Part shown: one piece after another, positions 1 through 9,998 of the stretch
Position numbering within the stretch: position 1 is the first letter of the stretch
Layout of the letters: every line of letters begins with the position of its first letter
Assembly: GCA_037447655.1 (NCBI GenBank)
Contig: JBBHKE010001957.1
Coordinates: 1-64,000, forward strand
Reading direction: 5' to 3'
Source of the DNA: Zygnema cylindricum
Taxonomy: Eukaryota; Streptophyta; Zygnematophyceae; Zygnematales; Zygnemataceae
DNA: 64,000 nt
The notes under the pieces: generated by a model
What the model was told of the DNA's origin: nothing
Database searches by the model: none
Seen by the model: only the letters and a program-made list of their open reading frames with translations
Program-made: the position numbers and the translations under genes

Positions 1-720
1 ATCAAATTAGTGTGTCGTACAGAAAAGTACAGGTGCCGGTGTACTTTCTGTACGGCCATTGTACAACATGGCCAAAATGTCGACACGTGTCATAGCCGGA
101 TTTGTTACCGCAATCTCCGGAGTCGCCACATTCCAACATTGTCGCGCCACGTGTCACATGACGTGGTGATGACTGAAAAACGCCAAAAGTACATAATCCG
201 TGATCACGGCGCCTATCGTGGCTGTCCAATCAAACCGGATACAATTGTAGCCGTTGAAAATAAATGTACGATATTTGTTTCGCGTTCGAAACAAATGCGC
301 GATATCGGTTTCATAAAATACATTAAATCGTACTCCGTACTATACAAAACTGTATCTATGCATTACGTATCTATTCCCGTTAGACGAACTAGTCTACGTG
401 TAAAAATATAAATATCTGTCAAACCTATTGTACTCTAGCACTGTATTTAGACTTGTTGGTTAAAGCGAACGGCTAGTTTGACGCACGGCAAGTACCAGGA
501 TCAAATCCTGGGTCCGTCACACCTTTTAGATAACTCTATTAAGAATTGCCTGTCCACTTTGGACAGCCTAGGCAGCCATGGATCTAACTCCTCTTCAAGC
601 CTTCAGTGACTGCGACAAGTGTGGGGACTTGAGTGAAGAGTTAGAGGTAGGTTGTTAATGTCCCCTTTTTGCCTTTTTATTTTACAATCTCTAGACCTAG
701 AAAATACTTAAATTTCAACA
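1..720 (-). repeat. Copia LTR, beta subfamily, cut by the window edge
   Basis: Partial long terminal repeat; read on the minus strand it begins TGTTGAAATT and the other end lies outside the window. It carries a CCAAT box, several GTAC motifs, CCACGTGTC and TGACGTGG motifs, and an exact RTGTCGACAY match at 77-86. A tRNA-like fold lies at 480-518. No polypurine tract follows at 721. The neighbouring gag is of the alpha type while this LTR is of the beta type, so it is probably a separate insertion into that gag, not its partner LTR; the expected duplicate of flank GCGGT would lie outside the window. Positions 1-446 are identical to 20777-21222. Confidence 0.8.
480..518 (+). other. tRNA-like minihelix fold in LTR (antisense to the element)
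   Basis: A five-base-pair arm CCAGG/CCTGG with a seven-base loop ATCAAAT mimics a tRNA T arm and contains a B-box-like GGATCAAATCC. It is enclosed by GACGCAC and GTCCGTC, which pair at six of seven positions. Upstream, around 450-470, a D-arm-like GTTGGTTAAAGC is visible. A full cloverleaf cannot be drawn, so this is not called a tRNA gene. Confidence 0.55.
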
Positions 721-2412
721 GCGGTTTTGGGAAAGGGAATTTTGTAGCCTTACCTTGAGCACAGCCACTACAATCATCAAACATTTCATTATCCCCAAAC
801 TCAATGCCTTCTACTACCCCAAGCTTTTTCATTTCCTTCAACCTATCAAAATGTACATGCCCCAACGGCATATGCCAAGCCATCAACTTAGGAACACCAA
901 CATAGTAAGCATTCTTCTTTTCATTACTCAGAATAAGCCTAAACATTCTTTGGCTACCCTTACCTGCCGTGAAGTAAACTTCATCCCCATACTTAGCTGT
1001 AAAGACTCCCTTTCTAGTGAAGGTATCAAACTCTTTGTCATCTAACATAGACGCAGAGATAAGATTTTTACTTAGCAGAGGAATGTAGAGTACATTTGAG
1101 AATGTAAGTATAGAAATCTTCCCCTCCACTAAGACTTTCAAATCTACTAATCCCACTGGATCTGTAGTAACCACTCTCCCATCCCCATACTCTATCTCTA
1201 TAGTAGGGATCTTTTTTAGCTTAGTGAAGAGTTCTTTATCACGACACATATGCATGGATGCACCTGAGTCGATGATCCATCCTTCCTATGGAGCCTTCGA
1301 ATTGCTCCAAATGCACATTTCTGTCTACAAGGGATCTCCTTCTCCTCGAGATTCTCGTCAAGAAGAAGCTCCCCATCACCCTCAAAAGACTCATCCTCAG
1401 TTTCTCCTGTCACTTTTGTAACCACCAGTGCCTTTTTCTTCCCTTCGGAAGAACCCCCTCCACGGTTTTCTTGGAACCTCAGCTTTGACAGCTTGACACA
1501 ATCTGCAATGAAGTGTCCCGACTTTTTGCAAAAATGACAAAGACCCTTTGGTGGCCTTGGTCCTCCAGAATGATATTTTTCCCCTTTGTACGGTTTCTTC
1601 GAGTCCTTTCCCCATCGGTCCCCTCGTGCTACTAGAGCTTGAATGCTCTTTCCTCCTCTCCTAATCTCCAATGTGTTTTCTTGCACAAGTATCATCCTGA
1701 CCACTGTGTTCCATTTCCATGAACTATCAGCCATTTCCTGTACTCGGTACACTATGTTCGCGTGCTCATCTAGTAACTTCATGATAAGGGTGTTAACTTT
1801 CATTTTCATTGTACCTGTCCATTCGGCACTTTCCATCTCCATATACAAACAAGAAAGTTCATTACAGTAATCTAACATCTTTCCTCTTTTGTAAGTGTAA
1901 CTCACTAGCTTTTTCTCAGCCAATTGGAGCTCCTGAATAGTTTCAGCTCTATAAATCTCCAAAAAACTCACCCACAACTCCTCGGCCTTGTAAATGTGAT
2001 GATGAAGAGTGGCCAAAGCTTGAGTGAGGTGCCTTAGAATGAAGTTTTTGGCAGCCATGTTTACATCCTCCCACATTTGGGTATCGTTCTCTTTGGTCTT
2101 CACGGTCGTCGCTCCCGGGACTGGTGCAATAGGAGTGAGAGGTGTCTCTTTCCCTTTCCCCTTTTCGGACATATTGTTGTCCTCATCATCTGCCTCCTCC
2201 GCTGAGGCAGCCGTTGCTGGAGGAAACCTTACTCCTCTAAATCTTGGTGAAGATCGCGAAGGTGGACGTTTCACTTGTCAACTGACGATACCCCAGTATC
2301 GTTTTTCGCCCAAAGCTCCCATCATCATGGCTTCCCAATAGATGAACCCAGATCCATTCAAGGTGGGTACCCTAGAGGGTGGGCCTATAACCTGCAATTT
2401 TGTGTCCTCCAT
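721..2412 (-). pseudogene. Copia gag and start of pol (element I), broken
   Basis: Reads from 2412 down to 721. The start codon lies inside the LTR end and encodes MEDTKLQV. Gag follows with a CCHC zinc knuckle (CHFCKKSGHFIADC), then an acidic linker, the protease region and the GAG-pre-integrase domain (WHMPLGHVHFDRL, DDCSGCAQGK). A TGA interrupts gag near residue 48, where relatives read SGQ, and a frameshift near 1250 destroys the protease motif. Coding sequence stops at 721 against the beta LTR; integrase core, reverse transcriptase and RNase H are absent from the window. Confidence 0.85.
2378..2392 (-). promoter_or_regulatory. Primer binding site of element I, one mismatch
   Basis: Directly inside the LTR edge. 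It reads GGTTATAGGCCCACC on the minus strand, one base away from the complement of the initiator tRNA-Met anticodon arm found perfectly in elements B and C. Confidence 0.6.
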
Positions 2413-2850
2413 TGGACCATAGAATATACAAGAAGCCTCTAGATAATATTTAACTAACCCACTTCAAGCCACAACCACTGCTGTCCAAGAAGGCAAAATG
2501 ACAGTTTGACTGCACCCCTATGCAGCCTGGACTCCCCTTTGTCCATTGCAAAAAGATTCACTAAAAACGGCCAACAAGCAGATAAGTTATGAGGCAGTAA
2601 AAATGCCAATTTGTACAAACTCTTAAAGGGAGAGGTGACTACCTACCAAAATTTTCTAAGTCCTGATTCCCTCTAATAACTTCTATCTAGTGAAGTACGG
2701 ACCAATCAGATTACTGTACGGTACCAACAAGTATTACTGCCGTTGAACCTTTTGTACGGCCTATGTACGACAAGACTATTTAGCGGACGCGTGTCTACTT
2801 TTCACTCGTCCGTACATTCCTCGAGTTCTTATGACCGAATGTCATCACTG
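2393..2850 (-). repeat. 5' LTR of element I, alpha subfamily, truncated
   Basis: Begins TGCAATTTTGTGTCCTCC on the plus strand, the usual alpha LTR edge that carries the gag start. It matches the B and E LTRs through U5, the TATA region, the CCAAT box and the GTAC cluster. Similarity stops near 2850, so most of U3 is missing. Confidence 0.75.
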
Positions 2851-3315
2851 TGTTGAGTTAGCTTTGAGAAAACTGGCTTTTTGTGTACAAAAAACCAATG
2901 GCACAAATTCGGTATGTGAAATTAAATTTTGGTGTACGGACACGACAGCAAGAGCAAAGTGATTGGTCGGAAAAATCATAGTGCGTCCAAAAAGTAGTGA
3001 GGAGGATCCCTTGGAAAAAGTGATCAAAAAACGAAGATATGGTCAAGCGATTGTAGTTCGTACGTTTAACACATACGTGGCGCCAGAAGTGATACAAGTG
3101 GGCACGGGCCAACAACGACATTTATGATTAAGCGTCGGTATTCCGTACAAACATAGATATACGTGGCAAGGAGGCATTCGGGAAATTACACAAGTGGTCC
3201 TCCGCCTGATTGGCGACAGCCGTACAACGCAAATCAGCGCAAAATTGCGTTACTGTATAGTGACTTTGACAACGATTTTTGATTGACAAAGGGTTTTTAC
3301 TTTTTAGCATAGTTT
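2851..3315. other. Unassigned sequence
   Basis: No coding sequence or known repeat recognised. The short open frames here lack recognisable domains. It may be strongly decayed LTR U3 sequence, since GTAC and ACGTGG motifs occur, but alignment by eye fails. Confidence 0.3.
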
Positions 3316-3324
3316 GATCAAAAC

Positions 3325-3659
3325 CATAGTTCAAAAGTAGGTGAAAGTAGGCCCATACAATATGCCTATTGTATGCAAAACATATAATATGACCTTAAGA
3401 CCCATATTTTATTCGGACCTATTCAAACCTATTAAAACATTCGGACCAAAAAATAGACTAATTAAAACTTTCGAACTAAAACTTGGACCAATTATAACAT
3501 TTGGACCAAAAAAACTTATCTACACCGTCAGATTCGGACGATAAGAAGGTCGCTTATCAAAGTAGCGATCTAAAAAGATCACATGAAAAGCCCATAACAC
3601 AACTTAAGATAAAGGCCCCGATTAGGAGCCTACCCTAAAAGCGCCTATTTTTGAACGAT
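3325..3659. mobile_element. MULE-like non-autonomous element (MITE), copy 1
   Basis: A 335-bp element sharing most of its sequence with 9185-9489. Left end CATAGTTCAAAAGTAGG; the right end is the inverted, more mutated form. Flanks are GATCAAAAC at 3316-3324 and GATCAAAAT at 3660-3668, a nine-base duplication with one difference. Terminal inverted repeats with nine-base target duplications are typical of Mutator-like elements. It has no coding capacity. Confidence 0.8.
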
Positions 3660-3904
3660 GATCAAAATGTTTAGTTCGAACGATTCAATTGTGACAAATT
3701 ATACATTACGAACGCATTCAACGATTTGAAAAAAATGTTAAAATTGTTAATGAATTTTCATCCGCTGTATTACGTACATGTTAAAAAAAGAATTTTAAAA
3801 ATACCGTAGATTGTAAATTTTCTGTTAAACGAGCGCTAAAAAAAATGAAACATTTAAATAAATATGAAATTCTATGGGTTTCATTTCCCCACAGAAATGG
3901 CCTA

Positions 3905-4155
3905 CCTAAAGAAGCTTATCTAGATAGTGCCGACTCCAAGTTGATACAAACCCAAATGATTGACACCTTGACAGTCACAACTCGTATACAATTTCACCCC
4001 TGTAAAAGAAGACTTTTTGTGTGCTTAGTTTTACATAAATGCAAAGCTTTAACATGTGTTTTGGACAACATTCCCTACTTTGACTTTCCCTTAGAAATGC
4101 CACCACCATCGCAAGGAAAAACTCTGACCGACAACACCCCTGTGCAGCCTGGACT
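3905..4155 (-). repeat. Copia LTR fragment (beta-like, U5 side)
   Basis: Matches the first part of the beta LTRs at 20311 and 22804 in the same order: AAGAAGC...ATCTAGATAGTGCCGACTCC, the CACCCCTGT motif, the cysteine-poor ACTTTCTGTGTGC-like block, and GTGCAGCCTGGACT. Both edges are eroded. Confidence 0.7.
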
Positions 4156-4299
4156 TCGGGTTTGGCCGGGGCGAGGTCGTCCATCCGATAATGTATTTTA
4201 CACGGTTAGATTCGCGTCCGCGAGCGTCGATTGACTATAGATGTCGTTTCCTCAATTTTGGTTTGTTTAAGTAAAAGTGACCTTTGCGTGACACTTTAA

Positions 4300-4560
4300 T
4301 TAATCACCAAACCACAAACGTGTATTGTTTTTTTAGTGTCTTAATGGTTTAGGCATACGTCTATAAAGTTTTTCGTAGACCCAGATTCAAATCCTGTTTA
4401 GGGCTACATTTTGGTAATTTATCAATCTATTTGCTTGTCGCCTCCTTCTTTTTGACTTGGCGGCAGCCATGGTGACTCTCTCTCTCTCTTCACTCTAGAG
4501 TCTAAATTAGTAAGTGAATATTAATTACTTCTTTTCAATAATGTATTATAAGACATGTGT
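4300..4560 (-). repeat. Possible decayed LTR remnant with tRNA-like block
   Basis: Contains a D-arm-like AATGGTTTAGGC, a B-box-like AGATTCAAATCCT near 4383-4395, and GGCAGCCATGG near 4463 followed by a CT-rich tract. This is the same order as in the Copia LTRs here. Similarity is weak and no edges can be set. Confidence 0.35.
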
Positions 4561-4887
4561 GCATCATAATCTCCCGATCGACTAGTAGCGGACAAGAATT
4601 TTCTTTGCACCTGCGAATGGGCATAGTGTTAGGTTCTAATTTCGGCCAACGCATTTTTTTTTCAAAGTCCATTTGTCTGATTCTATCTAATTTTTTATCT
4701 TATCAGTATTCCATGGCGGCTTCTTTCAAAAAAAATAAAAAAGACGTCCGTACAATTTGCAAACTTACCGCTTGCAAATAGTGTGACATTTCAAAGTCTC
4801 TTTTCCAAAAAAAATCCGTATATTTTCGATAAAATTGCGTACATATTCCCTGAATTTCTGTTCACCTTACTGGAGAGAAAGAACTAT

Positions 4888-5013
4888 TTACTACAGCGTA
4901 TGTTTTTGTCAAATTCCGTACATTTCGGTAAAACACCATACATTTTCTATTTACTACAGCGTATGTTTTTGTCAAATTCCGTACATTTCGGTACAAAAAC
5001 CATACATTTTACG
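4888..5013. repeat. Two-copy tandem repeat, period 63 bp
   Basis: The block ACTACAGCGTATGTTTTTGT plus the following TCAAATTCCGTACATTTCGGT occurs twice, the second copy starting 63 bp after the first. Related CCGTACATTT-like strings occur upstream (4815-4850), suggesting an older local array. Confidence 0.8.
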
Positions 5014-5039
5014 TGAATACTGTACTTTTCCCGTAAATT

Positions 5040-8000
5040 GTGTGTTCAGTTTATGGGACATAAAGTACATCGCATTTTATTGCGATTTTTTTCAACAATC
5101 ACGAATTATACATAGAAATATGAAAAGCTGAAAAAAATTGCACAATTTGAACATCAACGGTTTTTAGGGTCTTTTACGGTTTCAAATTTTGAAGGTATTC
5201 TTACGGTGTGTTCATCTTTAGTTTCGTTTCAGCGTTTCAATTCCTTTTTTGAAAACCATTGGATTGAGTTTATTAGCATAAACTATTTGTTGTTGTGAGA
5301 TTTTAAGTATGGTGGGTTTATTAAAAAAATGGGCAAATAAACAATCAGAAATTAATGTTTTGTGTTGTAAAAACTCCAAAAGGCCAAATGAGATGAAAAC
5401 ATATAATAATTACCTAATTTTCCAAAAACCTAACGCTAATGGTTGTATATATCACTTTTGACAAGGGACTATAGGTTGGGAGTGTTGATGAGGATTATAG
5501 AGACTTCTTTGTGTCGAATGTGAACTATTAATATGTAGATAGTGAAAAACAATTAAAGGATACTGGACAATGTTTTTTGAGTTGTATATTATATGGGCAT
5601 TTAACTTTGTGGACATTTAATCTTGTGGGTCATTAAACTTGTGGGACACAAGATTGTGTAGATAATCGACTTCCGCGTACAAATAGTTGATTATTTGAAT
5701 AGTAGAGAACAAACAATGAATAAATTAAGGTGAAATTGATGAGCATTTTACCTTAGACTATATGGACAACAACCTTCAATTGCATGGACAATGAATCTCA
5801 GATAGTGGAGGAAAGATGCATTTTTTACGAACTAAGGTTATTGCAAAAAGAATAAATCTATAAAGAAACGATTTTTTAGCGCATTGTCATTTTTGGTTGA
5901 AACATTATCATAACCCTACGCTGCTTATATATACGTAAAACACGTAACACCTTCAAGTTGTGAGATCAAATGACCAAATTGCAAAAAAACTTATAAATTT
6001 CCATCATTTGTCAAATCAAGGTATATCATACCACACATGCATAAACATACCCACCATTAAATTTAAAAAGCAATACAACATTTTTGAGGGTTTTATCTCA
6101 CATTCTCTAACAAAAAGGTTATTTAAATATGTAGTTCTTCGATTTTGTTTGTACTGACCCCATTTAGTGGGCATCGGTTTTTTCATAAATTTGCGAAGAT
6201 ATATTATGTTTAATACCATGTGTAAAATCTTTTAGCACGTCATTATGAAATTTGTTGGTATAGCCAAATTCTTATGTGATAAACCCTCCCTAAGGGTTCC
6301 AAACACATATAGTTGTACCTACCCATTGCACAAAAACTAGACATGTAATTTTTTTTCGGGAAAACACGTTTTTTTTTTTCGAGTTATGTAAGATCCAATC
6401 TACATGTAATATTTAGAAAGCAAACATGCTTGTTGCAAAGTCAAATAATACAACATTGCTTTTGAGCCAATCTATCTCTTAAACGATACCTCGTGGCATA
6501 AAACTTAAGTTTGTTATGATATTTACAAGTTTGGAATTGTGTTGACGCGTCACGAATGATTGAATCTTCGTGGGCGTCCATAAGGGTAAACTCAGATATC
6601 TTTCGTCAAAGAGAAACGTAAAAATGCTCCATTAAAAAAAAAATACTAAAAGAGTTTGAAACTTTTGAATCCATAAGAATTTGGATTCATCCTATTCACA
6701 TGCCTCCAAATGTCATCGCAGTATTACTTAGTGTCAAGATACTCTTAGATGTCAGACCTTGGATTGGGGCATTAACATTCCACAACAACAACATTTCTTG
6801 TGTTGTTCAAGTAGAACTTAGTGATATTTTGTTCTTATATTGAGAGCCTTGTAATGTTTTATAATAAGTGTTTACTATTCGACCGTGTTTTACAACACCC
6901 CTCTCTACCGAAAAGGAAATACATTTATGAGGTTGTCTCTACACATACTGTTGGCTCGCCTTCGTAACCTGTCTTCATGAAATGTTTTAATTTGCGTTAT
7001 CTTGTTTGTTCTCTATGCCTTTGCATACTTGTTGTCGACTCGTATTTGAATGCTTGTTTTTTTTTTTTTTACTCACATTGCACCAAGACGGTTTTACCAT
7101 CCGAAGTTTTGAAATAAAGATTATTTGTGTTTTTACTATTTGATTTTTTGCTCTGGAGGTGAACGCTATTATAGTGTCGCTTAGAGAGGAGCATCACATG
7201 CTGATTGGCCGATAACTTTTTTGCTTCTCTCTTAGGGTACTTTCGCTATGCTAAAGTTACAATTATTTTTTGTCGTTTTCCTCTATAACTTAAAAAAAAA
7301 CGTGAAAATTCGCAGTTGTACCAGAAAATTGAAATTACCACCGTACAAGTTGCGTTACGTTGAAACTTTATATGTACTACAGTTTGTCGTCTAGCTCGAT
7401 GTAGTTTGTCGTCTAGCGCGTTTCGACCCAATTTCGTGTCCCTTCAGATCATCTTCAAACTTTATATAAAATCACCTCGCGAGGTGATTTTAAATATAGT
7501 TACATAAGGTGAGCGAATAGGCATATGTTGTCGCACGTGTCAAAAGGTTTTGACAATTTTTGTGCGGCAGTAGCAAAAAAAAAACCCATTGCACGTTTGT
7601 AGCCTGCTCGTGACTTTTTTTCTGTACAGGAGCCGTGGAGGGGGTTTCGACCAACGGATGCCATTTCCCAAAAGTGAAGTCCGTGAAAGCGCCTCTCTCT
7701 CTCTCCCTCTCCCACTAACGCGTCTATCTCACAATTTTTGCAATGAAAAAAGCAAAAAAGATATCAAATGAAAGATCTATAAAAAATATTTATTTTGGCT
7801 GTCTTTTTGCTTATTTTGGTGGCAAGTAGAGTGAGAACGGACGAAAAAACAAAATCGGGAAACCATGGCGGAATGTTTTGGAATAAGTGATGTCGACGCT
7901 ATCATAAGTACGCGTGACGTCAAAATGTCATAAACACTAAACATCTACAATGTCACAAGTAGCTAGACGTCTACAACCGTCTCTATTTTGTAAACGTCAT

Positions 8001-9184
8001 CAATTGTCGCGAGTTCTGTACTCGTCTACAATCGTCACAAATTATACCCACATCTACATCCGTCACAATCTAAAGTTACGATTTCATTTTTTTACGAATG
8101 CTCTGAAAGTTGTATGGAGAATCTTCGCAAAAAAACAAAGTAACAAGACTAAGTTTCGGTTACATGCGAAAGTACCCTTACTGGTGATATACGGTAAACC
8201 CGCTGCTCAAATATTGGTAGAGGACAGCTCATCAAATCATAATTAAGTTGTAACATAGACTTCTGCCCTAAGATGTTGAAATCTGTACACAGTACATATG
8301 ACGTACATCCAAACTACACCTGCAATGTACTCTGCAGATTACTGTTACGCCAGATCATTTGCAAGTGTGTGGAACGTCCTTTGGCACGCGCCGGAGATTA
8401 TCTCCCTGAAGCAACGCGAGCCAGAACCGCGGCTGGGCCGCCAAAGAGGCCAGGCTCCCCATCGATCGTTGAGAATTGTCCTTATTGGTTACTTTTGGTC
8501 TTTACAAGTGAGAGAAGCACGCGTAAACGCGTGTCCAACGCCCGGATAACACGTGTTCATAACTGCTGTATTTTTGGCTGTCGGAAGGAGCATGGTACCT
8601 TCGGCTAACTATGCGGAGCTCGTCTTTCACATGTTTGGTTAGAGAAAAATATCTGAAGGACCTTTTTGAAAATTTTATTTATATATTTTTTTATTTTTTC
8701 TTGTAGAGCCGGATCCGATGATTGGAGCGGCCATTACAAGACGGGCCCACATTCCATTGAAAGTGTAAATTGTTTAGTGCGGATAATCAGACCGCAATTT
8801 TATGAAATCCTTACTTCGAATTTAACAACTGCGGTGAACCATATAATGCAGTTAAGAATATGTCACTTTTTACATCATAGAAGCACTGTTGTACATAAAA
8901 TGAGTACTGGCGAACTAGCTATTTATCGCAGAAATTGTACAGAAAACTGTACGAGATGTACATAATATGTACGATCATTCCAGTTCCCAGCTGGTGAATC
9001 CAGTTATTGCGTTTTTTGTAATTATAATCTGCACAGAACCTGTAGCATGGACACCGTAATCCGCACTAAATCTAGGCTAACACTAAAGAGTTTTGAGGAC
9101 GTTCACGACCTTCACGCAAAAGTTTTACGATGAAAAATAAAAATCTCTGAAAGGACTCGTCAGAATTTTTTTTTTGGTTTTTAA
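5040..9184. other. AT-rich intergenic stretch without recognisable gene
   Basis: Open frames are short and show no known domain. Visible items are homopolymer A/T runs, a CT microsatellite near 7690-7710, imperfect repeats of a CATCTACAATNGTCACAA type between 7940 and 8075, a near match to the zinc-deficiency element (ATGTCGACGC, 7890-7899), and GTAC motifs near 8285-8307 and 8949-8972. The last 1-2 kb may include distal promoter of the ATPase gene. Confidence 0.5.
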
Positions 9185-9489
9185 CATAGTTCAAAAGTAG
9201 GTGAAAGTAGGCCCATACAATATGCCTATTGTATGAAAAACATACAATATGACCTTAAGACCCATATTGTATTCGGTCCTATTCGGACAAATTAAAACAT
9301 GCGGACCAAAAATTGGACCAATTAAAGCATTCGGACCAAAAAAAATTAATCATACCGTCAGATTCGGACGATCGGACGGTAGATGATCAAAGTAGCGATC
9401 TAAGAAGATCACATGAAAAGCCCATAACACAACTTACGATAAAGGCGCCGTCCAAAGGCCTACCATAAAAACGCCTACTTTTGAACTGT
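9185..9489. mobile_element. MULE-like non-autonomous element (MITE), copy 2
   Basis: A 305-bp relative of the element at 3325-3659. The ends form an inverted repeat built on AGTTCAAAAGTAGG (left CATAGTTCAAAAG, right CTTTTGAACTGT). The nine-base flank GGTTTTTAA is perfect on both sides (9176-9184 and 9490-9498). It ends 176 bp before the ATPase start codon, so it lies in the promoter or 5' untranslated region. Confidence 0.85.
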
Positions 9490-9525
9490 GGTTTTTAATA
9501 TTGTTGAAGACCCTGTTATCACGCT

Positions 9526-9597
9526 GTACGATTTTTTTTTCCGTTTTGTACTTCGGTCACCCGTACGGAAGCGTACCAGGCGCATGAGCTACAGTAC
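9526..9597 (+). promoter_or_regulatory. Cluster of five GTAC motifs upstream of the ATPase
   Basis: GTAC occurs at 9526, 9548, 9563, 9573 and 9594, within 72 bp and about 70-140 bp before the start codon. GTAC is the core bound by plant SBP/SPL factors, including the copper-response regulators SPL7 and CRR1. Whether these sites are in the promoter or the transcribed leader cannot be told from the sequence. Confidence 0.4.
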
Positions 9598-9665
9598 TTG
9601 TGATGCCATATTTAACTCTCAAGACTTCAATTTGATGCCCTGGAGAGCTCTGCAGATTCGGAGCC

Positions 9666-9998
9666 ATGGCTGCTCTTGCTGCAGCTCTTGTCTCTTCTGA
9701 TTCATGTGGCTGTACAGAACGTGGCACGCTTCTCGTGCTTGATGGAGGCCGTGTGACTTGCATGTCAGTGCCAGCTGGCCGTAGGGAAACTGAACTGTGT
9801 TTCGATGCTCATAATGATGTCAAAACTGCTCTCCTTTCGGACAGTAAGGGCGGAAAAATCAAAAACAACGGCTCTTCGAATGCTCCGTCTTCTTCGTCAG
9901 CCATGGCGGAAGAGACTGTTTGTTGTGAGCAAGAAGAAGCACATATCCATGCTCATGTGCATCACGGGGAGGTTACTGAGGATGTGCTCTTGGAGCAG
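9666..9998 (+). CDS. HMA: ATPase exon 1 (N-terminal extension)
   Basis: Encodes 111 residues ending LLEQ, donor GTATGT, phase 0. Contains Cys and His clusters (CGC, CCEQEEAHIHAHVHHGE) that could bind metal. I recognise no domain, and the plant HMA2/4 proteins I know lack such an extension. Alternative upstream starts are out of frame. Confidence 0.75.

Noticed and set aside
10-411. 133-codon plus-strand open frame, repeated at 20786-21187 and 23280-23681
   Set aside because: It lies in LTR U3 sequence, antisense to the element, and is repeated only because the LTR is repeated. No domain.
4888-5013. CRISPR-like spaced repeats
   Set aside because: Only two copies of a 63-bp tandem unit without spacers, in a plant nuclear sequence.
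8273-8608. 111-codon open frame upstream of the ATPase
   Set aside because: No recognisable domain, no splice or start context, and length possible by chance in this base composition.
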